From assembly GCF_027580225.2 (NCBI RefSeq), contig NC_073361.2:27235001-27299000 (forward strand): a stretch of DNA of 64,000 nucleotides, given 5' to 3'. Positions 1-12,686 of this stretch are shown here, piece after piece (the stretch's first letter is position 1; each line of letters begins with the position of its first letter). The translations under genes and the position numbers were made by a program. Source of the stretch: Misgurnus anguillicaudatus. Taxonomy: Eukaryota; Chordata; Actinopteri; Cypriniformes; Cobitidae. The notes below the pieces were generated by a model. The model was not told the DNA's origin, did no database searches, and saw nothing but the letters and a program-made list of their open reading frames with translations.

Positions 1-3000
1 AAAAGTATGGACATTCATGCTAAATAAAGACACTAAAAGTACTTTAAAAAGTAGCTAAAAAGGAAAACAATATAAAAGGTACTGACGCTCATGCAAAAAA
101 TTACAAAAAAAGAATCTTCACTTATGCGAAAAGTTTAAACACCATTACAAAATCGCACAATGGTGGTTTTATTTTAAGTACTGGAACCAATCATTTTTAT
201 AACATTCTTCAGCCGATGGTAGTACCGTAAATGTGCACAAAACTTGACTTTTGAGTTCCAGACTGTTTTCTGCATTATTGATTTCTGTCTAAATAAATTT
301 ATTCCACCTCTGTTCATGGCATGACTCAGCCAAACCAAATTTAAAATATGGGTTAGGGAGAGATGATAAGGCAGTGATGTTGTTAGATGCAACAAATGTG
401 ATCAGATAACAATCTTTTATTTACTCTATTTACTTTTGCTTTGTCTGTATTGGCAAGAGTCGTAAAATACAATTTATTTTCTGTCGGACCCTGATATGAT
501 CTCATCATTCCACAACAGCCTGCTGACAACATCATATACACTAAAACATGTTTTCCAAATTTTCTTATTTGTTATAAAAATATAATTTATGGAATTGTTA
601 AAGAGCACCTATAATCCAATTCACGATTTTACATTTCCTGTAAAGACGATATTAATTCCTGTCAATATTGCATGGGGAGCTAATCTTCAAAACATGGTAA
701 GGAGCGTCAGATTTCCCGCTGACGTCAGAGGTATTAAAGCCAATCTGTTCAATTCAGCCGTTCTGGTAAGCTGGCCAATCGAAGGACACTGGGCTTTTCA
801 GAACGATGAGCTTTGTACAAAATCAACAGAGGCAGGGCATAGAGGAGCAATAATAATGTACAGAATGTGGAAAATAATGTGTTTTTGAACCACAAACCAC
901 TCAAACACATTGTATTACACCAAATACACCAAATAATTTAGTTTTAAGCAACGTGCTCTTTAAGTGACCTTTAAGTGAAATCACAAACTGTTATTTGCCA
1001 CTGAACGGTTATCAAATTTATAATGTACAATACTTCATACTCCATACTACAAATACTACTTAATGGTATTACCATTGTACCATTAACATTTGTTTTATGA
1101 AGTATAATAGATCCACATCAAGTCTACACAGCATGACACAAACACACACACATACACATACACACACTGGGCTCCAGAGACCTGAGCTCTGATTACAAAT
1201 GACAGAGCTGATGGAGTATCCGATTAATTCCAAACACGAGACGGGAAACGTCTAAGTGGATCATGCCACACCGCTGGTAATGACTGACAAGCGTTTCTAC
1301 AGTTCACTGTGCGGATATGATTTTCATAACAGAGAACAGATGAACTCAGATCTTTGATGAACTGTCAAAGATTCATAAGCCTGTAAAGATGTGACATCAC
1401 AATTAATTTCTTAAGGGAAAGACATAGTGACAGAGACAATTCAGCTGAGAAGATATATATAAATCAAGTTCAGTAACGATACCCTTGGGACAAGGGTATA
1501 ATCCATAATCCATACAGATTTCCTTTTCACAGGGGACAAACCTCCTGTTGAGCTAAAGTCAATAAAGTCCAGGTACAGTATATGAGAGAGTAAGAACTAT
1601 TTATTTTTTCTGCCTTCCTCCTTATAATCGAAACCACATAACTCTCAGCCATTTATTACTGTGGTGAGAAGGACCCCGGTTTCTATGCATTCCTAGTGGT
1701 TTGCATGGATAACATTTGGAGGGTATTCACCAAATGTCTGTTCCCCTTTCCGCCTCCCTTTCCGTTCCCTCTTTAACAGCGAACAATGAGTGTGCAAAGA
1801 TAATCTGCAGTGGGAAGTGAAACCACACAGCTACACTGAACAACATGTGTCAACAAAACCTTAATGGAGTTCTTGGATAAATCTGAAACATCCTGTGTCT
1901 TGTCCTCCCCTAGGAGGTGCTTCATGTGTCATCAAACCATTGATATTTTTAACTCATAGTATTAGAATTGACATACTAAATGAAATGCACACGAAGATTT
2001 TCTATTAAAGGATTTAAAAGTCCAGTTTTCTTACCAAAGATCACACTACAGTCCATCTTAACCACTGCTGAGAAAAGTAACAGGTTGTCAAGTACCGACT
2101 ATAATTCAGCAATGACCCGGAGCAGCGGCCTTTTCCAGAAGCCCAGTTTCATGCTAATCTGCCATTTTTAATTGCTTATTCTATTTCTGTGTTCAACATC
2201 CCGCTAGCACAAGTCATTAAACCCTGCAAGGAAACCCTAGATATAGACCAGGCCAATGCAATTCTGTGCTAACATTGCCTATTAACAGGCCGTGCTAACT
2301 GTACATCCTGCTAACACAATCCATTACACCCTGCTAGCTTACCCTATAAACAGACCTGCCCTGTTCGATTCTGCACTAACACACCACATGAGCAAACCCT
2401 TGCTGGCTCTTCAGTAAACACAGCAGACAGATACCTTGCTAACATATGTTACAGATAACATCATGTTTAAAGCCAAAAGAGCTTTACAGTGGATCCTAAA
2501 ACAGCAGGTCTACTTGTTAAAGTTGAATGTTTTAGGAAGTAAATTGGGATTGGGCCTGTCAAGCTGCAAACTCACTACAAAAAGACCAAGCTTGCCTAAA
2601 GAATTTAAATATAACACATGCTAATTATTTTGACTGCATGTATGATACATAGCCGTTTTAGCAATTTCAGAGTAAGACACCCTCATTCCCTATTCACTTT
2701 TATTATATAAAATAAAGTCACAAGTTAAAAAATCATGAAATTTTTACTGCTGTACAGCAATTTAGAAGAAGCCCTGAAATGCTAATAAGATATTTTCAGC
2801 AAGAGTGTTGATTAAAAACATTAACCCTGGGACAGCTGAGAACAAGAGAGCTTTGGTTTGCCAGTCGAAAAAGTCTGACTAATTGAAGAACTGGAGTAAG
2901 AGGGCAAGAGTTAAAGAGAGTGAGATGGAGAGACAGCGGCAAATCCTCTGATTCCTAGCATTCTTCTGTTACCCAAGGCTGATTCTAGTAGAGAGATCAG

Positions 3001-3069
3001 ATTCAAGTTAATAATCCGGTGACTGTGAACAGATGAGGCATTGTGGAGAGACCAGCTGTTCTGGCATCT
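1..3069. other. mmp16 intron 4, no gene seen
   Basis: AT-rich intronic DNA with a short CA-rich run near 1138-1168. I see no splice-flanked coding block on either strand, and no HExxHxxGxxH-type codon run that would mark mmp16 exon 5. Confidence 0.5.
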
Positions 3070-4262
3070 CTCTCTCCAGGTAGGTCCAGTTCTCTATCCC
3101 AAAACTCCTCTCTTTTCCTGTCAAGCTCTCTGTCCCAAACCTCTCTTTCCCTGTCAAGCTCTCTGACCCACACCTCTATTCTCCTGTCCAGCTCTCTGTC
3201 CTAAGCCTCCTCTCTCCTGTCCAGCTCTCTATCCTAAACCTCCTCTCTCTCTTGTCCAGCTCTCTGTCCTAAACCTCTCTCTCCTGTCCAGCTCTCTATC
3301 CTAAACCTCCTCTCATTCCTGTCCAGCTCTCCATCCCAACCCTCCTCCCTTCTCCCGTCCAGCTCTCTCTCTCCCAAACATCATCTCTTCTCCTGTCCAG
3401 CTCTCCATCCCACACCTCCTTGCATCTCCTGTCCAGGTCTCCGTCCTAAACCTCCTCTTTTTTCCTGTCCAGCTCTCCATCCTAAACCTCCTCTCTCTCC
3501 TGTCCAGATCTCTGTCACAAACCTCATCTCTCTCCTGTCCAGCTCTCCCTACTAAACCTCCTTTCTCCCCGCTGTCCAGCTCTCTGTCCCAAACCCTCTC
3601 TCTTTCCTCTCCAGCTCTCCGTCCAAAACCTCCTCTCTCTCCTGTTCAGCTCTCTGTCCCAAACTTCATCTCTCTCCTGTCCAGCTCTCCATCCTAAACC
3701 TCCTCTCTTTCCCGTCCAGCCCTGTCCTAAACCTCCTCTCTTCTCCTGTCCAGCTCTCCATCCTAAACCTCCTCTCTCTCCTGTCCAGCTCTCTGTCAGA
3801 AACCTCATATCTCTCCTGTCCAGCTCTCTGTCCCAAACTTCATCTCTCTCCTGTCCAGCTCTCTGTCCCAAACCTCCTCTCTTCTCCTGTCCAGCTCTCC
3901 GTCCTAAACTTCCTCTCTTCTCCTATCCAGCTCTCTGTCCCAAACCTCCTCTCTTCTCCTGTCCAGCTCTTTGTCCTAAACCTCCTCTCTCTCCTGTCCA
4001 GCTCTCTGTCCCAAACTTCACCTCTCTCCTGTCCAGCTCTCTGTCCTAAACCTCCTCTCTTTCCTGTCCAGCTCTCTGTCCCAAACCTTCTCTCTTCTCC
4101 TCTCAAACTCTCTCCCCAAACCTCCTCTCTTCTCCTGTCCATCTCTCTGTCCCAAACCTCCTATCTCTCCTGTCCATCTCTCTCTGTCCAAAACCTCCTC
4201 TTTTCACCAGTCCAGCTTTCTGACCAAAACCTCCTCTCTTCTCGTGTCCAGCTCTTCGTCCT
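3070..4262. repeat. Pyrimidine-rich minisatellite, unit about 32-37 bp
   Basis: About 33 imperfect tandem copies of a unit of the form CCTGTCCAGCTCTCTGTCC followed by (t/c)AAACCTCCTCTCTCT. Unit length drifts between about 32 and 37 bp. Nearly all purines are on the minus strand. Because the unit rarely makes stop codons, two minus-strand frames (3524-3871 and 3840-4142) stay open. They hop between registers of the same repeat (…RELDRRERRF…, …TESWTGEERRF…) and are not genes. Confidence 0.95.
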
Positions 4263-5390
4263 AGAGTCTTTTCAAACCTGAGCCTTTTTTTTCGGAACCT
4301 GGTGCGTTTTCTCCCTTGGTTTGGTTCTTTTAGACATATGTAAACACAGCAATCATGCTACGATCCACACCAAAACTGCCTGAACGAGATAGTCTCGGGC
4401 CTATTGCAAACGAATTCTGGAGGAGTTCGGTAAAAGTGTGAAAGCAATCCGGCCCAAAGAACAAATGAACAGGATATCTACTTGCTTAATTAACTATGAA
4501 CATACCTGATGGCTCTTTGCTGACGAATTCTGGTAAGCACATCAACCCATTCAAAAGCACACTTGTTCCTTTTAAAATGTCTTCTAATTGCTCTTCTCCA
4601 CAATAGGTACATGGTAAAAATGTTCTCCCGCATAAGTTTTGATTCCTGCTTAAAATAATGAAGTTATATAACCGCAGTTACCAAAAAAGCCAGACAATAA
4701 TCCCGTAAAGCTACTGTCTGTCAATCCTGATGGACAATTTAAGCGGAATCCCAGAAAACAAACTTCCAGGAACAAATTACGCTTTTAAATTGGAATGAAA
4801 CTCAGAGATATCCAATTTTAATAGTAGACAAATTAAGATCAGTATTATTTAACACAAGTGTGTGGGTCAAGCTATCCAGTCTTTATGCCACTCTGCTGTG
4901 TGAGGCAAATTTTGAATGGAAAGTGATGTACGAGAGAAAGTGAAAGATAGTGAGAGAGAAAGAGAGAGAGTCAGGCTGTGCTGGCGGAAGGCGCTTCTGC
5001 TACCCACATGGAATGCTAATGCTTCAGTCGGTGGGTGAGAGCCTATTTTGAGAGCAGACCTGGTGTGTACCAGCATGAATTGCTCTCCTTACACATATAG
5101 GATATGGATCAGCACATAACGCTGGGTCTGCAGGTCATTAAAACCATTTCAACTACAAACCACATAACAATTATTATAAACAAAACAAGAGCATAAACAA
5201 TTATTTATAAAAGGTTTTGCTGGGATATTAAAAAGAGTTTGCGTGGTAGTTGCGATTAATGATTATGTTATGCATTTATTGAGTTTTTTATGTGTGATTT
5301 TTGTAAATATTTCACATGACACAGTGGACGTATATTGTATTTAAATCAGGTCAGAATACTAAGCTGACCAGCAACAAATAATGCATTTAA
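4263..5390. other. Intron 4, no gene seen
   Basis: Unique-looking AT-rich intron with a short GA-rich run near 4932-4970. No coding block or complete transposon recognised. Confidence 0.45.
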
Positions 5391-6589
5391 AGGGCACCTA
5401 TTATGCTAAATCCACTTTTATAAGATCTTTGGACATAATGTGGGTTAGCAGTGTGTGAACACAACCACCCTACGATGAAAACATGCTATTTTTTGTATTA
5501 ATCAGATCTATTTTAACTAAAAGCACTCACTGTATGTTTGTAAGGAAGTGAGGAGCTGTAGCTCATTTGCATTTAAAGGTACAGACATATAAAAGCGTTT
5601 TTGCTTCTTCCTTTAAGGATTCTAAAGATTCTTTTAAAAAATCCAGATAATTTACTCACCACCATGTCATCCAAAATGTTGATGTCTTTCTTTGTTCAGT
5701 CGAGAAGAAATTATGTTTTTTGAGGAAAACGTTCCAGGATTTTTCTCATTTTAATGGACTTTAATGCACCCCAACACTTATTAGTTTTAATGCAGTTTAA
5801 AATTGCAGTTTTAAATGGCTCTAAACGACCTCAAACGAGGCATAAGGGTCTTATCTAGCGAAACGATTGTAATTTTGGACAAGAAAAAAAATGCACTTTT
5901 AAACTACAACAACTCATCTATCTCCGGTCCTGTGACGCGCCAGCGCAACCTCACGCTACACATCATCACGTCAAGAGGTCACGGATGACCTATCGAATCT
6001 ACACCACAGTGTTTACAAGTGTGGAGAAAGAGGACCGTTCCGACGTTGTTGTATGTGGATTGATACTAATTAATGTCTTTGTGTCAGTTTATTGTTTAAA
6101 ATGGTCCGCAAATATGCGTTTCATATATGTAACACGTGACCTTTCCACGTCATTACGCAATTACGGAAGAAGAGAAGTTGTGGTTTTAAGTCCCTTTTTT
6201 TATTTTTCTTGACAAAAATGACAACCGTTTCGCTAGATATGACCCTTATGCCTCGTTTGGGATTGTTTAGAGTCCTTTGAAGATGCGTTGAAACTTCAAT
6301 TTTAAACTGCATTAAAACTGTTAAGTCCATTAAAATGAGAAAAATCCTAAAATGTTTCCTCAAAAAACATAATTTCTTCCCGACTGAACAAAGAAAATCA
6401 ACATTTTGGATGACATGGTGGTAAATAAATAATCTGGATTTTTTAAGAAAATGGACTAATCCTTTAATAGGGGGATTTTGGACATGCTATAATAAATGAT
6501 CTGTGGGGTATTTTGAACTGAAACTTCACAGACACATTCTGGGCACACCTGACACTTATATTACATCTTGTAAAAAGGCCATAATGCAC
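5391..6589. mobile_element. TTAA-flanked MITE, split by an inner foldback
   Basis: The left end follows TTAA (5387-5390) and reads AGGGCACCTATTATGC. The right part (about 6470-6589) is the inverted partner, ending near GGCCATAATGCACG. This is a familiar fish MITE type. The inner element at 5617-6463 interrupts it, and the right terminus is eroded. Confidence 0.55.
5617..6463. mobile_element. Foldback element with TTAA target duplication
   Basis: Long inverted arms of roughly 260 bp (about 5617-5883 and 6205-6463) around a GC-richer centre, flanked by TTAA at 5613-5616 and 6464-6467. The arms match with scattered changes; for example GAGGCATAAGGGTC is mirrored by GACCCTTATGCCTC. It has no coding capacity. 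The TTAA target suggests the Kolobok or piggyBac class; which one is inferred only. Confidence 0.75.
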
Positions 6590-6826
6590 GGCAGTTTCCT
6601 GGACACCGATTTAGATTAATCCAGGACTAGGCCTTGGTTATATTAGGACATTTAAGTAGTTTTTACAAACATACCTTACAAAAAACAATAATGGTGTGCA
6701 TCTTGATCCAAAACAATAGAACTTATATATGTTAAGATATATCAGTGCAAGATGTTTTTAAATAAGGCAGCACAAACATGCATTTTAATCTGGGACTAAA
6801 ATAAACCATGTCCAAGAAACCACCCC
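6590..6826. mobile_element. MITE with GGCAGTTTCC ends
   Basis: Ends read GCAGTTTCCTGGACA on the left and, inverted, TCCAAGAAACCACCCC on the right. The internal text (CCAGGACTAGGCCTT … AATCTGGGACTAAAAT) is a common cyprinid MITE pattern. Non-coding. Confidence 0.5.
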
Positions 6827-7954
6827 ATTACGTGATATTTTTAATGTGAAGCATATTTAGTGGTAAACTGAAGCACTAAGGACAGGACTTAATTTTATCC
6901 ATCAGGTTTTGATTTGATCCTGTGTGTTTGTGTTGTGAAATCATTTCTGTTAAATTAACCTTGGTTTATCAGCAGAGAAGTGACTATATAAAAGTGAAAA
7001 AGCATTAAGTGAGCATTATGTAGCAGAAAGCCTTAACCTTGCGCTGATGTTTTTTAAAACCCTGTTTGAAAAAAAATTTTCTTTTCAAATAATTATTGCA
7101 TATCAAATATTCGACTATTCATGTACCTCTATAGCCAATGCAGCACTCAATAAACACTCCTCTTGCAGTTAAAAAAAGCATGAACGATATTGACTTCTTG
7201 CCATTTATTCTCTTCCAAGACAGCTTGTACTCTGCAAACATTCTCAGATGTCCCCATTTTCCAAGATCTTCCTCTTCACACCTTCTTCCTGTTCCTCCAA
7301 CATCCAACACGGCACTCCTGAAAGAACTAAATCCAACTCGCTCTCACGGATGCCCCAACAAGCTTGACTGAACTTTCTCATCGGATACGTAGTTGGTATC
7401 GTTAAATTATTCAAGTGATTCCGATTCATGAGACATTCTGACCATTCTTCTTCATCCTGATTGTTTTTCTAACCCCGCAAACCCCGTCTCACCCCGATTT
7501 GGGTGAGGGAGAGAAAATATCGCTCTGGAATTTTAATTTCCTGCATGAGTGCAGCCACATGAACGTTCCATATTTTCCACTGTAGCTGATGTTATCGAAT
7601 CAACTTTAAGAGCGTGAAAAACGTCAGAATTGGTTGGAATTCATGTACCTCGGTGTCCCCGGGGACGCTTTGATAGAAATAAAACAATGGCAGCTTATCT
7701 TGTTTAAGGAGTTTAATCTGTAGGTATGGTGCCTGGCTGTTACAGTCGCACGAGCATAGGTTTTCCTATTTGCTTAAGAAGGCCGACATGAATTGAATTG
7801 TGGGCACTGTAGATAAAACTTGAATTACATTTTTTAAAGGAAATGTAAGTGCGTGCCCAGGCCAAACATGAATGCTAGAGGGTTTGGGGTGGTTGTCAGG
7901 GTATTACTACAGTAGGTGGTTGCCATTGGGCCAAATTAAGTAATGTGCAGGTTG
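6827..7954. other. Intron 4, no gene seen
   Basis: AT-rich intron. The forward and reverse frames at 7119-7429 overlap each other and have no splice context or family signature. Confidence 0.4.
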
Positions 7955-8285
7955 CAGGGCTCCAGACTAACTTTTTTCACTAGAAGCACAGTGGCCCCCA
8001 ACTGAAAATTTTAGGGGCGCAACCAGAAAATTTAGGGGCACACACCGTAAATCAACATTCTAACCAAATATTCACATTTCTACTAATTTCCACTGTACTT
8101 TTACTAATAAATACTTTGATGATAGATGCAGAAAGTACAATGTGCTGTTTCAAATTAATTGTAACATCACAAAAAAAAAGGTAAAATTTAATGGTCGCAC
8201 ATGTGCGACTGGATGTAAAATTCAGTGGCACACTCTCAAATTTTGGTGGCAAAACGCCACCATTTGGTGGCAGTCTGGAGCCCTG
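7955..8285. mobile_element. hAT-type MITE with 6-bp target duplication
   Basis: Terminal inverted repeat CAGGGCTCCAGACT … AGTCTGGAGCCCTG, 331 bp, flanked by AGGTTG on both sides (7949-7954, 8286-8291). Non-coding; the two short frames inside run over the repeat. Confidence 0.82.
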
Positions 8286-10095
8286 AGGTTGTTCTTTATG
8301 CCCTTCAACTGTGGGGGGTTTGTAACTCATCTGTTTGAATTATATTAAGCCTTAAAGTTCTGCATAATTAAAGGCGTGGTCACTTTAATGACAGGTGGAT
8401 TGTTGCTGCTGGTTTTAGCAACCAAGCACCTCAGCTCCACCCATGTCCCGCCTCTTTGGCCATTTTTGGTTATCCAGGAGTGACGTGTGGCGATGTGCTG
8501 CCAAGATGGCAATGGCCAACTCCGCCCACTTTATGCTTCAAAAATGCTCTTTAGAAACCTATGGGTGACCCACTGACCCTACGTCCATGTTTTATACAGT
8601 CTATGGTTAGGAGTCATTCATGTGCTGGGTTTAAACCTACAGCCTACCGTCTCAGACCTTTAACCACTGCACCGCAGCACTCATAACGGCAATACAATTT
8701 CATTTGTTCACAGGTCTGGTGCTACAATATTTGTGCACTTGTACAGCTAAACAATTCGTTTTTATAGCTCTATCCTGTGTATTTCACCTTTTTTATCATT
8801 ACAGACAATCTGTTTTTCTCTCAGCATAGAATGAGAACAGGAGATTGTTCCTGCTGTGAGGTCTAACTACTTTCCTTGACACACACACACACACTTATAA
8901 GGCCAGGCAATAGTCTTCTGAAGGAGATCTGAGCAGGACGATAAAACAAGGTGAGAATTTAAAACATTTGTCCTGTTAACCCAGACAAAAAATCTCGCGA
9001 GCCGTGTCCCTCCTATTATGCTCCCAGAATCCCTGTCACTTTCTCTTTTACACACAACGCTCCTGACCTACTTACAGCTGAACTCGCTTTCATGTCAGAG
9101 AGACGGGAAGTTAGAGAGGATGTCCACAGTCCGGCAGTGGAAGTTGCAGATCACGTGAGCCTCTGAGAGTTGGAATCACTCGCTTCACGTCGACAAAACA
9201 ACTACACCTGGCAACGGCCTGCCACCTCCCCGGCAACAGAAGCGCAGATGTTGTCTCCTTCAGGCTGTCAGTTTTGTGTGTAAACATTAGGGGTGTAAGA
9301 ATACATCGATCTAGGGGTGGGCGATATGACCAAAAATCCATTTCATGGAATGAGTCATTTTATTTTACGGTAATGGTAAATTTCACGGTATATATATTAT
9401 TTCGGCTTTATGTTTATATTGTTTTGGGAGGGGAGCATAGAAATGCTGCCTACGTAGGGAACTAGGATTTGGAACATAACTTTGGTAATGTAACAGAAAG
9501 AAAGAGAGAGAGAGAGAGAGTATATACCTATAACAGCCGAACTGAAAGCGTGGAAAAGCAATAAATGAAGCGAGAGCTGCTGGAGGATTGGCACAGATGG
9601 GCAGTGAGATGAGGTGGAGAAGAAAGATATACTGACATGATATAGGTGGTGAACAGCAGGGTGTATTTTTTAATGTTGGCACAGCTGAGCTGAGAACTGT
9701 GACTGTAGCAGGATTGATAGCAGCTTGCTCCGCCCCCACCATATATTCTGAGCAAATCATACTTTTTGACAGAGCGAAGGACACGCCTCCTAATTGAGAA
9801 CATGCAGCATTAGAGACAATCTGGTTTTGAGCCAAAGTCTGGTCTGGTCTGTTGCAGCTTACGCCATTTAGCTAAGAAATTTATAGACGACTTCTCATCA
9901 ATATCTGAAGCAACCACTACTTCGTTTAGTTTTTAGCTACTATTAAGGATTAAGTAAAGCTAAAGTCAATACATTAAGATAACAGACTTGCGTAAAAAAC
10001 GCACATTACAATGCAACAGTCACTGCATTAGGATGTATCACAAAAAAATGTAATACACACACAACATGACACAGGGAGCATCTTCCAGTCCTATA
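8286..10095. other. Intron 4, repeat fragments only
   Basis: Contains a SINE/MITE-like block at about 8355-8610 (GGCGTGGTCACTTTAATGAC … TTTTATACAGTCTATGG), a CA run at 8880-8894, fragments of 'ATCGAT'-type hAT ends near 9288-9400, and a GA run at 9499-9520. The 150-residue minus frame at 9383-9835 spans the GA run, has no recognisable domain and is not called. Confidence 0.4.
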
Positions 10096-10586
10096 CAGTC
10101 CTTCCAGAAAAACGCAGAGTTTTTTTGTGATTGTTGCGGGCAAAAATCCTCGATTTTGCGGCACATTTTCTTAAAAAATGCGATGGAATATGCGGGATAT
10201 TTATGCAATTTATGTGATGGAATTGCGGGAATTCGCGAAAATTGCGGAACTTGCAAAAACTGCGGAAACTTGCAAAAGCTGCAATGATGTTCACGTCACA
10301 TAATCACGTCACTTGATAACGTTCCCATGGCAACACGGCTGCGCTTTTGGGAAGTAAATGCAACATTTTTTAACTTTCTGCTAATATATATGTGACTTTT
10401 TGCTATGAAAATGCGGAGATTATGAAATTATGCAAGCCCCGCATATTTTGTGCGTGGAAATATGTAATTAATGCGGCGAAAGTGCGTCGTATTTGGAAAA
10501 AATGCAGCCCCACATAAATATGCAGACTTTGGCTGATTATGCAATATATTGCGCGATCGCACAATCCCGTTTTTCTGGAGGGACTG
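10096..10586. mobile_element. hAT-type element, CAGTCCTTCC ends, copy 1
   Basis: Terminal inverted repeat CAGTCCTTCCAGAAAAACG … GTTTTTCTGGAGGGACTG, 491 bp. The interior is full of short 'TTGCGG/ATGCGG' repeats. Flanks CCTATA and CCTATT look like a slightly decayed 6-bp target duplication. It lies in mmp16 intron 4, about 75 bp past the exon 4 donor. A second copy is at 12203-12686. Confidence 0.75.
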
Positions 10587-10660
10587 CCTATTAAACAAAT
10601 GCTTTACTAAACGGAATAAATACATATTGAGCATGGTGAGTACATAAACCAGTTACGTAC

Positions 10661-10965
10661 CGTCATGGTTAGGGTTCCCCAAAGTCCACGGCTCATCTGA
10701 ATCGAAATGTGTGTCCCCTCCGATTCCTGGTCCGGGAAAGTACGCGTGTGCAAGAAAACCCCCTTCTCCGTCGAAAGGGGAGCTGTCGCCGTGGAAACCT
10801 GAGGCGAAAATTATAGTAATGTCCACATCCTTCTTGTTGCGTTCCAGTTCGCTGTAGGGCACGGCCTCGAACCGCAATGGCGTGACGTTCTGCCACACAT
10901 CGAACGCCCGGCGGATGGCGTTGTGGGTCTCTTCTGCACCCACCTTAGGCGTAACGTTTTTTATG
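10661..10965 (-). CDS. mmp16: mmp16 exon 4: N-terminal half of the catalytic domain
   Basis: A 305-bp exon with a CAG acceptor (AG at 10967-10966) and a GTACGT donor (GT at 10660-10659). The split Ser is completed, then [20 protein letters not shown] and [20 protein letters not shown]. Next come an MT-loop-like segment ([14 protein letters not shown]), [40 protein letters not shown] and [14 protein letters not shown]. The HGD, DGEGG and THFD stretches carry the structural zinc and calcium ligands of the MMP catalytic fold. [16 protein letters not shown] and GNPNHDG favour MMP16 over MMP24, MMP14 and MMP15 as I remember them. The active-site HExxHxxGxxH helix would be in the next exon, which I did not find in the remaining 10.6 kb, so intron 4 exceeds that. 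The frame reads a few codons past the donor; that tail is intronic. Confidence 0.98.
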
Positions 10966-11723
10966 CTGAAAAAGAAAATACTTTTGATTAAAAAAAATGT
11001 ATTCTATACTATACATTATCCTGCAACCTTTCAGCTGAATATTCACTATACATGTTATCTAGACTGTATTCCCTATCTCCCTAGTGAGTTTATATAATGA
11101 AAGGTTTGTCTTTTCAAAAAATCTCCATCTCTCTCCAGGTGATGTTATGCAGACATCCAAACCAGACATCGCAGGTCTGGATGTCATTCGTAGACATCCA
11201 TCCGTCTACTTCCTGCAAACTATTAGATAAACATCTGGCTTCCACTCCTCATGTATTTTTCTACACACTCTCAGTTGTAGTACCAGAAATCATAATCCTG
11301 TCTGTGAACTTTACGACCCTTCAGATTCTTCTTTTCCTCGGCTCAGATTTTCATCACAGCTGCCATGAAGGCTGCTTGTTAGCTTGTGTGAGGTGTCTTA
11401 CAAGCCTTCCAACACCTTGCTGTGCTCTGCTTCTGCTAGACCCTTTAAAAAATCATTAAAACAAAATGCAATTTACATTTACAGTTTCGTTTTATCAGGT
11501 ATGTGCATGTACCATATTTTTCCACTGGCAGCACAACTAACATGGCAGGGCATCTCCAGGTTCATGGTCAGATATTATATTTCATAAAAGTTTAGTCTAA
11601 AAATGGCATAGCATTTTTTTGTGCTTTCAAAAAAAAATTTAAATCAAGAATCGAATCAAATCGTGACCTTACAATCGAAAATGTAATCGAATCGAGGATT
11701 TGGAGAATCGTGACACCCCTATT
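10966..11723. other. Start of mmp16 intron 3
   Basis: No coding block. The end (about 11630-11720) holds an 'AATCGAATCG … GTGACACCCCT' terminus typical of a fish hAT MITE whose other end is not clear. The 120-residue forward frame at 11097-11459 has no family signature. Confidence 0.4.
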
Positions 11724-12196
11724 CAGCCATAACATTATGACCACCTGCCTAATATTGTGTAGATCCCCCTTTTGCAACCAAAACAGCCCTGACCCATCGA
11801 GGCATGGAGTCCACTAGACCTTTTTATCAGAACCAGCATTCACTTTTTCAGCAATTTCAGCTTCAGTAGTTCGTCTGTTGGATGGGACCACACGGGGCAG
11901 CCTTTGCTCCATGACCCTGTCGTTGGTTCGCTGTTTTATCTTCCTTAGACCAGTTTTAGACCTGGAACACCCCACAAGAGCTGAGGTTTTGGAGATGCTC
12001 TGACCCAATCATCTAGCCATCACAATTTGGCCTTTGTCAAACTTTAAGGGCAAACATTTGTTGATGTGTTAGAAGCAGGAAAAACAGGCAAGCGTAAGGA
12101 TCTGAGTAGTGTCCATGCCTCGACAGGTCAGGGCTGTTTTGGTGGCAAAAGGTGAACATACACAATATTAGGCAGGTGGTCATAATGTTATGGCTG
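11724..12196 (-). pseudogene. Tc1/mariner-like relic with transposase N-terminal fragment
   Basis: Long terminal inverted repeats (CAGCCATAACATTATGACC … GGTCATAATGTTATGGCTG, over 30 bp) bound a 473-bp element. Its interior, read on the minus strand (about 12008-11814), encodes SISKTSALVGCSRS, then RVVPSNRRTTEAEIAEKVNA. This is the helix-turn-helix DNA-binding part of a Tc1-type transposase. The catalytic DDE half is missing, so this is an internally deleted, non-autonomous copy. Copy 2 of the CAGTCC-ended hAT has inserted at its right edge, 6 bp away. Confidence 0.8.
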
Positions 12197-12202
12197 ATCA
12201 GT

Positions 12203-12686
12203 CAGTCCTTACAGAAAAAAACAGAGTTTTTTTGTGATTGTTGCGGGCAAAAATCCTTAATCTTGCGCCACGTTTCTTAAAAAATGCGATGGAATATGCA
12301 GGATATTTATGAAATTTCATTCAATGAAATTGCTTGAACTTGCCAAAATTGCATGAAATTGCAAAAACTGCGTGAACTTGCAAAAACCGTTTGCAGCTTT
12401 TCATTGATTTTCACGTCACGTAATTACGTCACTTTCTAACATTCCCATGACAACAGAGGACATGGCTGCGCATGTATGAAGTAAATGCAACATTTTTCAA
12501 CTTTGTCTCTGACTTTTTGCTCCGAAAATGTGGGGATTATAAAATCTTGCAAGCCCCGCATATTTTACATGCAGAAATCTGCAATTTATGCGGCGAAAGT
12601 GCAGCGGCCCCGCATAAATATGCAGACTTTGGCTGATTATGCATTGAATCATGCGATCGCATAATCGCGTTTTTCTAGAGGGACTG
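12203..12686. mobile_element. hAT-type element, CAGTCCTTAC ends, copy 2
   Basis: Same family and orientation as 10096-10586, with shared text such as GTGATTGTTGCGGGCAAAAA and the end GTTTTTCTAGAGGGACTG. It is flanked by ATCAGT on both sides (12197-12202, 12687-12692), a 6-bp target duplication. Non-coding. Confidence 0.82.

Noticed and set aside
3524..4142. Two minus-strand frames of 100-115 residues (RELDRRERRF-type repeats)
   Set aside because: They translate a minisatellite whose unit length is not a multiple of three, so the protein repeat changes register.
9383..9835. 150-residue minus-strand frame
   Set aside because: Runs over a GA microsatellite and a repeat-rich intron; no domain, splice or composition support.
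1..10660. Search for mmp16 exon 5 (zinc-binding helix)
   Set aside because: No HExxHxxGxxH coding block with splice sites was recognised on the minus strand; presumed beyond the window.
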